64,000 nucleotides of DNA from assembly GCA_022823085.1 (NCBI GenBank), contig JAJDXV010000141.1, forward strand, positions 1 through 64,000, read 5' to 3'. The position numbers and the translations under genes were made by a program. The notes below the pieces were generated by a model. The model did no database searches. It worked only from the letters and a program-made list of their open reading frames with translations, and had not been told where the DNA came from. This stretch comes from Candidatus Poribacteria bacterium. Its GTDB lineage: Bacteria; Poribacteria; WGA-4E; WGA-3G. Shown here piece after piece: positions 61,635 to 64,000 of the stretch (within the stretch, counting starts at the first letter, position 1; the number at the start of each line of letters is the position of its first letter).

Positions 61635-63623
61635 TTACGCAGTCTGTGCAGCTGAGTCGAGTGCCTTCGCTTTCTCAAAGTCAGCCTCTGCTGCTTCCTG
61701 TTGACCTAATTTCTCCTTCACATACCCGCGGTTCCGATGCGCCTTGACGTGCTTCGGATTTAACTGGATAGCTTTATCCAGATCTGCAATTGCCGCTTGA
61801 TAGTGATGCTCTGATTCCTGTGAATTTCCGCAATCAGCCTCCGCCTGACCTAAGCGGTACTTCGCAAGCCCGCGATTGTTGTAAGGGGCAGTATACTTTG
61901 GGTTCAGGCGGATCGCTTCGTTACAATCCGCGATTGCCCCGTGGAAGTAATATTTCGCTTCTTCTGGATTCTCCCGACGCAATGCGCGCCGCCCCAGGAC
62001 ATTCTGCGAAAGTGCCCGATTGCTGTAGACGGAAGTGTATTCTGGGTTCAACCGGAGAGCCTTATCAAAACTCGCCATTGCGGATTCGTACGCGCGTCCA
62101 TCATTTTTTCCGCACCCCTCTTTGTGGTAATGCTTCGCCAAATCTCCGTCTTTCCGGGCTGCCTCTTCAAAGTCGGTTTTTGCAGCACTCCTTTCACCGA
62201 ATGCTTCCTTTGCAAGCCCGCGATCCAGGTAGTTTATGGCTGTCTCCGGATTGCGTCGGATGGCAGCGTCGAAATCTACAATTGCCTGCTCATAATCACC
62301 AAGGGCAGCCCTTGCAGCTCCGCGCGTATGATAGGCAGCACTGCTATCCTTATCCGCTGTGGCTAACTCGATGGCCACATCACTGTCAGCGACTGCGCTT
62401 TGATAGTACCATTCAGCTTCTTCTCTGTTCTCTCGTCCAGTTACAATTTGCCCGATGAGATATTTCGTCCAGCCTCGAAGATTATAGGCTGAGGCAAACT
62501 TTGGTTCCCACTCGATGAGGTGCGTAAGGACGGCGATCGCCGCGTGATAGTGATTTCGAGCTGCTGCTATATCCCCGTTTTCTACTTTGGAATCGCCACT
62601 TCGCATCTTCGCATCTGCACGGGCGTAAATTGCCTTTGGGTTGCTTAGCCATCGAAAAGGGATCGGAAATAGCTGCGCTAACATTCGCTTCCTGAAAGCA
62701 CGAAAAGTTGACAGAGAATAATTCGTTGACATGAGTCGGTAAGCCTTAACCTGGTCCATACGGACTGTTATAAGGTCAAGCGAGTCAATCTGCTTATAGT
62801 TCCCGTTAGCATTCGGTATTATCAATTTAAATTGCGTGTTACTACGGGCTCTATAGGCATCAGGTATATCTGGATTAAGGTTGATAGCCTTATTATAGGC
62901 GGCAAGGGCACCTTCAAAGTCTTCTCCAGCTTGATGCGCCATGCCCTTTTTATATTCGAGATAGGCACGTATGCGCGGGCGGTTTTGCCATTCCGCTAAA
63001 GGCTGAACATCTGTCGATGCCGCCGATGTGAGCAATGCTTTAAGTGTGTTTGAAGGCACAGCGTACCCCTTACCGGGTTTGGGGGTGCCCCGCGAAAGTA
63101 CGGCTATGACTTCGCCTTCGTTGTTCAGCACTGGGCACCCGCTCCATCCGGGTCCTGCAGCAGGTATGTGCAACCGAAGCCATTTATCTTTTTTCTCAAT
63201 ACATCGTACCGTAGCTGCTGCGCTATTTTCCTTGTCCCCGTCATAGCCTATAGCGCAAATGCGCGCCTTTTTTTTTACAGTCTCGCTGTTACCGAGGTGG
63301 AAAGGAATCTCTTCTTCCGAAACTTTTAAAACAGCGAGATCGTTCTTTTCATCAAACGCTGTGATGCCTTCAATTGTGTATGCGGCATCTGTGTCAACAT
63401 GCTTTGCGGTAACGCTCATCGCCCCTTCTAAAACGTGAAAACTTGTTGCAATTTGATCACGTTCTATAAAGAAACCGCTACAAGTACTAACGTTAACTTC
63501 GTATTTGTTGCTGCCAATATACTTTCCAAAAGCCGTTACCTCCAAAATTGCCATGGTACCTCGGATCTTTTGGGGAATTTTTTCGGCATGCTGCTGACGT
63601 GAATTCTTTTTTTCCGCTGTCAT
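61635..63623 (-). CDS. Trypsin-like (S1C) protease fused to TPR array
   Basis: IATSFHVLEG, NDLAVLKV, GPGWSGCPVLNNEGEV; repeated DYEQAIVDFDAAIRRNPETAINYLDRG units. Confidence 0.85.
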   Translation of the reverse strand: MTAEKKNSRQQHAEKIPQKIRGTMAILEVTAFGKYIGSNKYEVNVSTCSGFFIERDQIATSFHVLEGAMSVTAKHVDTDAAYTIEGITAFDEKNDLAVLKVSEEEIPFHLGNSETVKKKARICAIGYDGDKENSAAATVRCIEKKDKWLRLHIPAAGPGWSGCPVLNNEGEVIAVLSRGTPKPGKGYAVPSNTLKALLTSAASTDVQPLAEWQNRPRIRAYLEYKKGMAHQAGEDFEGALAAYNKAINLNPDIPDAYRARSNTQFKLIIPNANGNYKQIDSLDLITVRMDQVKAYRLMSTNYSLSTFRAFRKRMLAQLFPIPFRWLSNPKAIYARADAKMRSGDSKVENGDIAAARNHYHAAIAVLTHLIEWEPKFASAYNLRGWTKYLIGQIVTGRENREEAEWYYQSAVADSDVAIELATADKDSSAAYHTRGAARAALGDYEQAIVDFDAAIRRNPETAINYLDRGLAKEAFGERSAAKTDFEEAARKDGDLAKHYHKEGCGKNDGRAYESAMASFDKALRLNPEYTSVYSNRALSQNVLGRRALRRENPEEAKYYFHGAIADCNEAIRLNPKYTAPYNNRGLAKYRLGQAEADCGNSQESEHHYQAAIADLDKAIQLNPKHVKAHRNRGYVKEKLGQQEAAEADFEKAKALDSAAQTA

Positions 63624-63675
63624 AAAAAACCTGTCTTTTCTAACGTATATGGTTTTAGCCGAGTGTTTCCTTAAC

Positions 63676-64000
63676 TTAGGAAACGACAAAAAGTCTTGCC
63701 TGCCTCGGTGCAAATGTACAGTTCAGATACGTCTTCTGATCGGCATGCCAAAATTCAACGGTCTCCCGCGTCCCTTTTAACAAATCCCACTCCGACACAC
63801 GCGACGCATCCCGACGCACCTCAATCAAAGTATCAATCGGTTCACTGCTTGTGTTAAATAGATAGAAGGTTTCGGATGCTTCCGCTTCCCTGTGAAGCAC
63901 TTGAACGGTGTCTGTCTCTGTATTGTCAGGTTTCACATATACGGATACGCTACGCGTTACCCATTTTCGGAGACATTTTGCAAGTTTCACGATTTTCTCG
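63676..64000 (-). CDS. C-terminal part of a larger protein (possibly glycoside hydrolase-associated), continues beyond window
   Basis: Frame open to the window edge (E K I V K L A K...); annotated GTG start is probably internal; ...FWHADQKTYLNCTFAPRQARLFVVS. Confidence 0.5.
   Translation of the reverse strand, partial: EKIVKLAKCLRKWVTRSVSVYVKPDNTETDTVQVLHREAEASETFYLFNTSSEPIDTLIEVRRDASRVSEWDLLKGTRETVEFWHADQKTYLNCTFAPRQARLFVVS

Noticed and set aside
51-64000. tRNA and rRNA genes
   Set aside because: No cloverleaf or rRNA signature recognised on either strand by eye; a tRNAscan/Infernal run would be needed to be certain.

Overview
The window is about 64 kb of a mid-GC, repeat-rich bacterial chromosome. 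The gene content resembles uncultivated Candidatus Poribacteria-type genomes: LamG and FlgD-tail secreted proteins, PhyH dioxygenase, sulfatase, DUF6785-like permease and ECF sigma paralogues. That taxonomic reading is inference. Main content: an FN3 secreted protein running off the left edge and missing from the ORF track; an Rpn-like PD-(D/E)XK protein; an enolase-superfamily plus ornithine-cyclodeaminase pair; a VapBC-like TA pair; BlaI/BlaR1-like regulators; tandem WD40-FlgD paralogues; a MerR-HTH/N6-methylase/specificity fusion behind a 42-bp perfect palindrome; four ECF sigma genes fused to different C-terminal modules (TM+LolA-like, full-length DnaN clamp, two winged-helix modules) with a shared promoter; ABC permeases; an intact IS with 8-bp TSDs; an Hfq-like fusion; a TetR locus; a sulfatase/permease pair; and a type I RM remnant. 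The RM remnant encloses a tight cassette of AAA ATPase, a TOPRIM-like?/UPF0175 fusion, and a PIN nuclease. The strongest novelty candidates are (i) the ATPase/UPF0175-fusion/PIN cassette, (ii) the ECF-sigma cassette fused in frame to DnaN and other modules, (iii) paired sigma-54-like promoters followed by a covarying leader RNA, (iv) a ~119-122 bp MITE family and two families of covarying palindromes, (v) a recurrent pattern of genes keeping N- and C-termini but lacking their middles, and (vi) a candidate ~170-nt ncRNA. No tools or databases were used; all family names are by-eye recognition.
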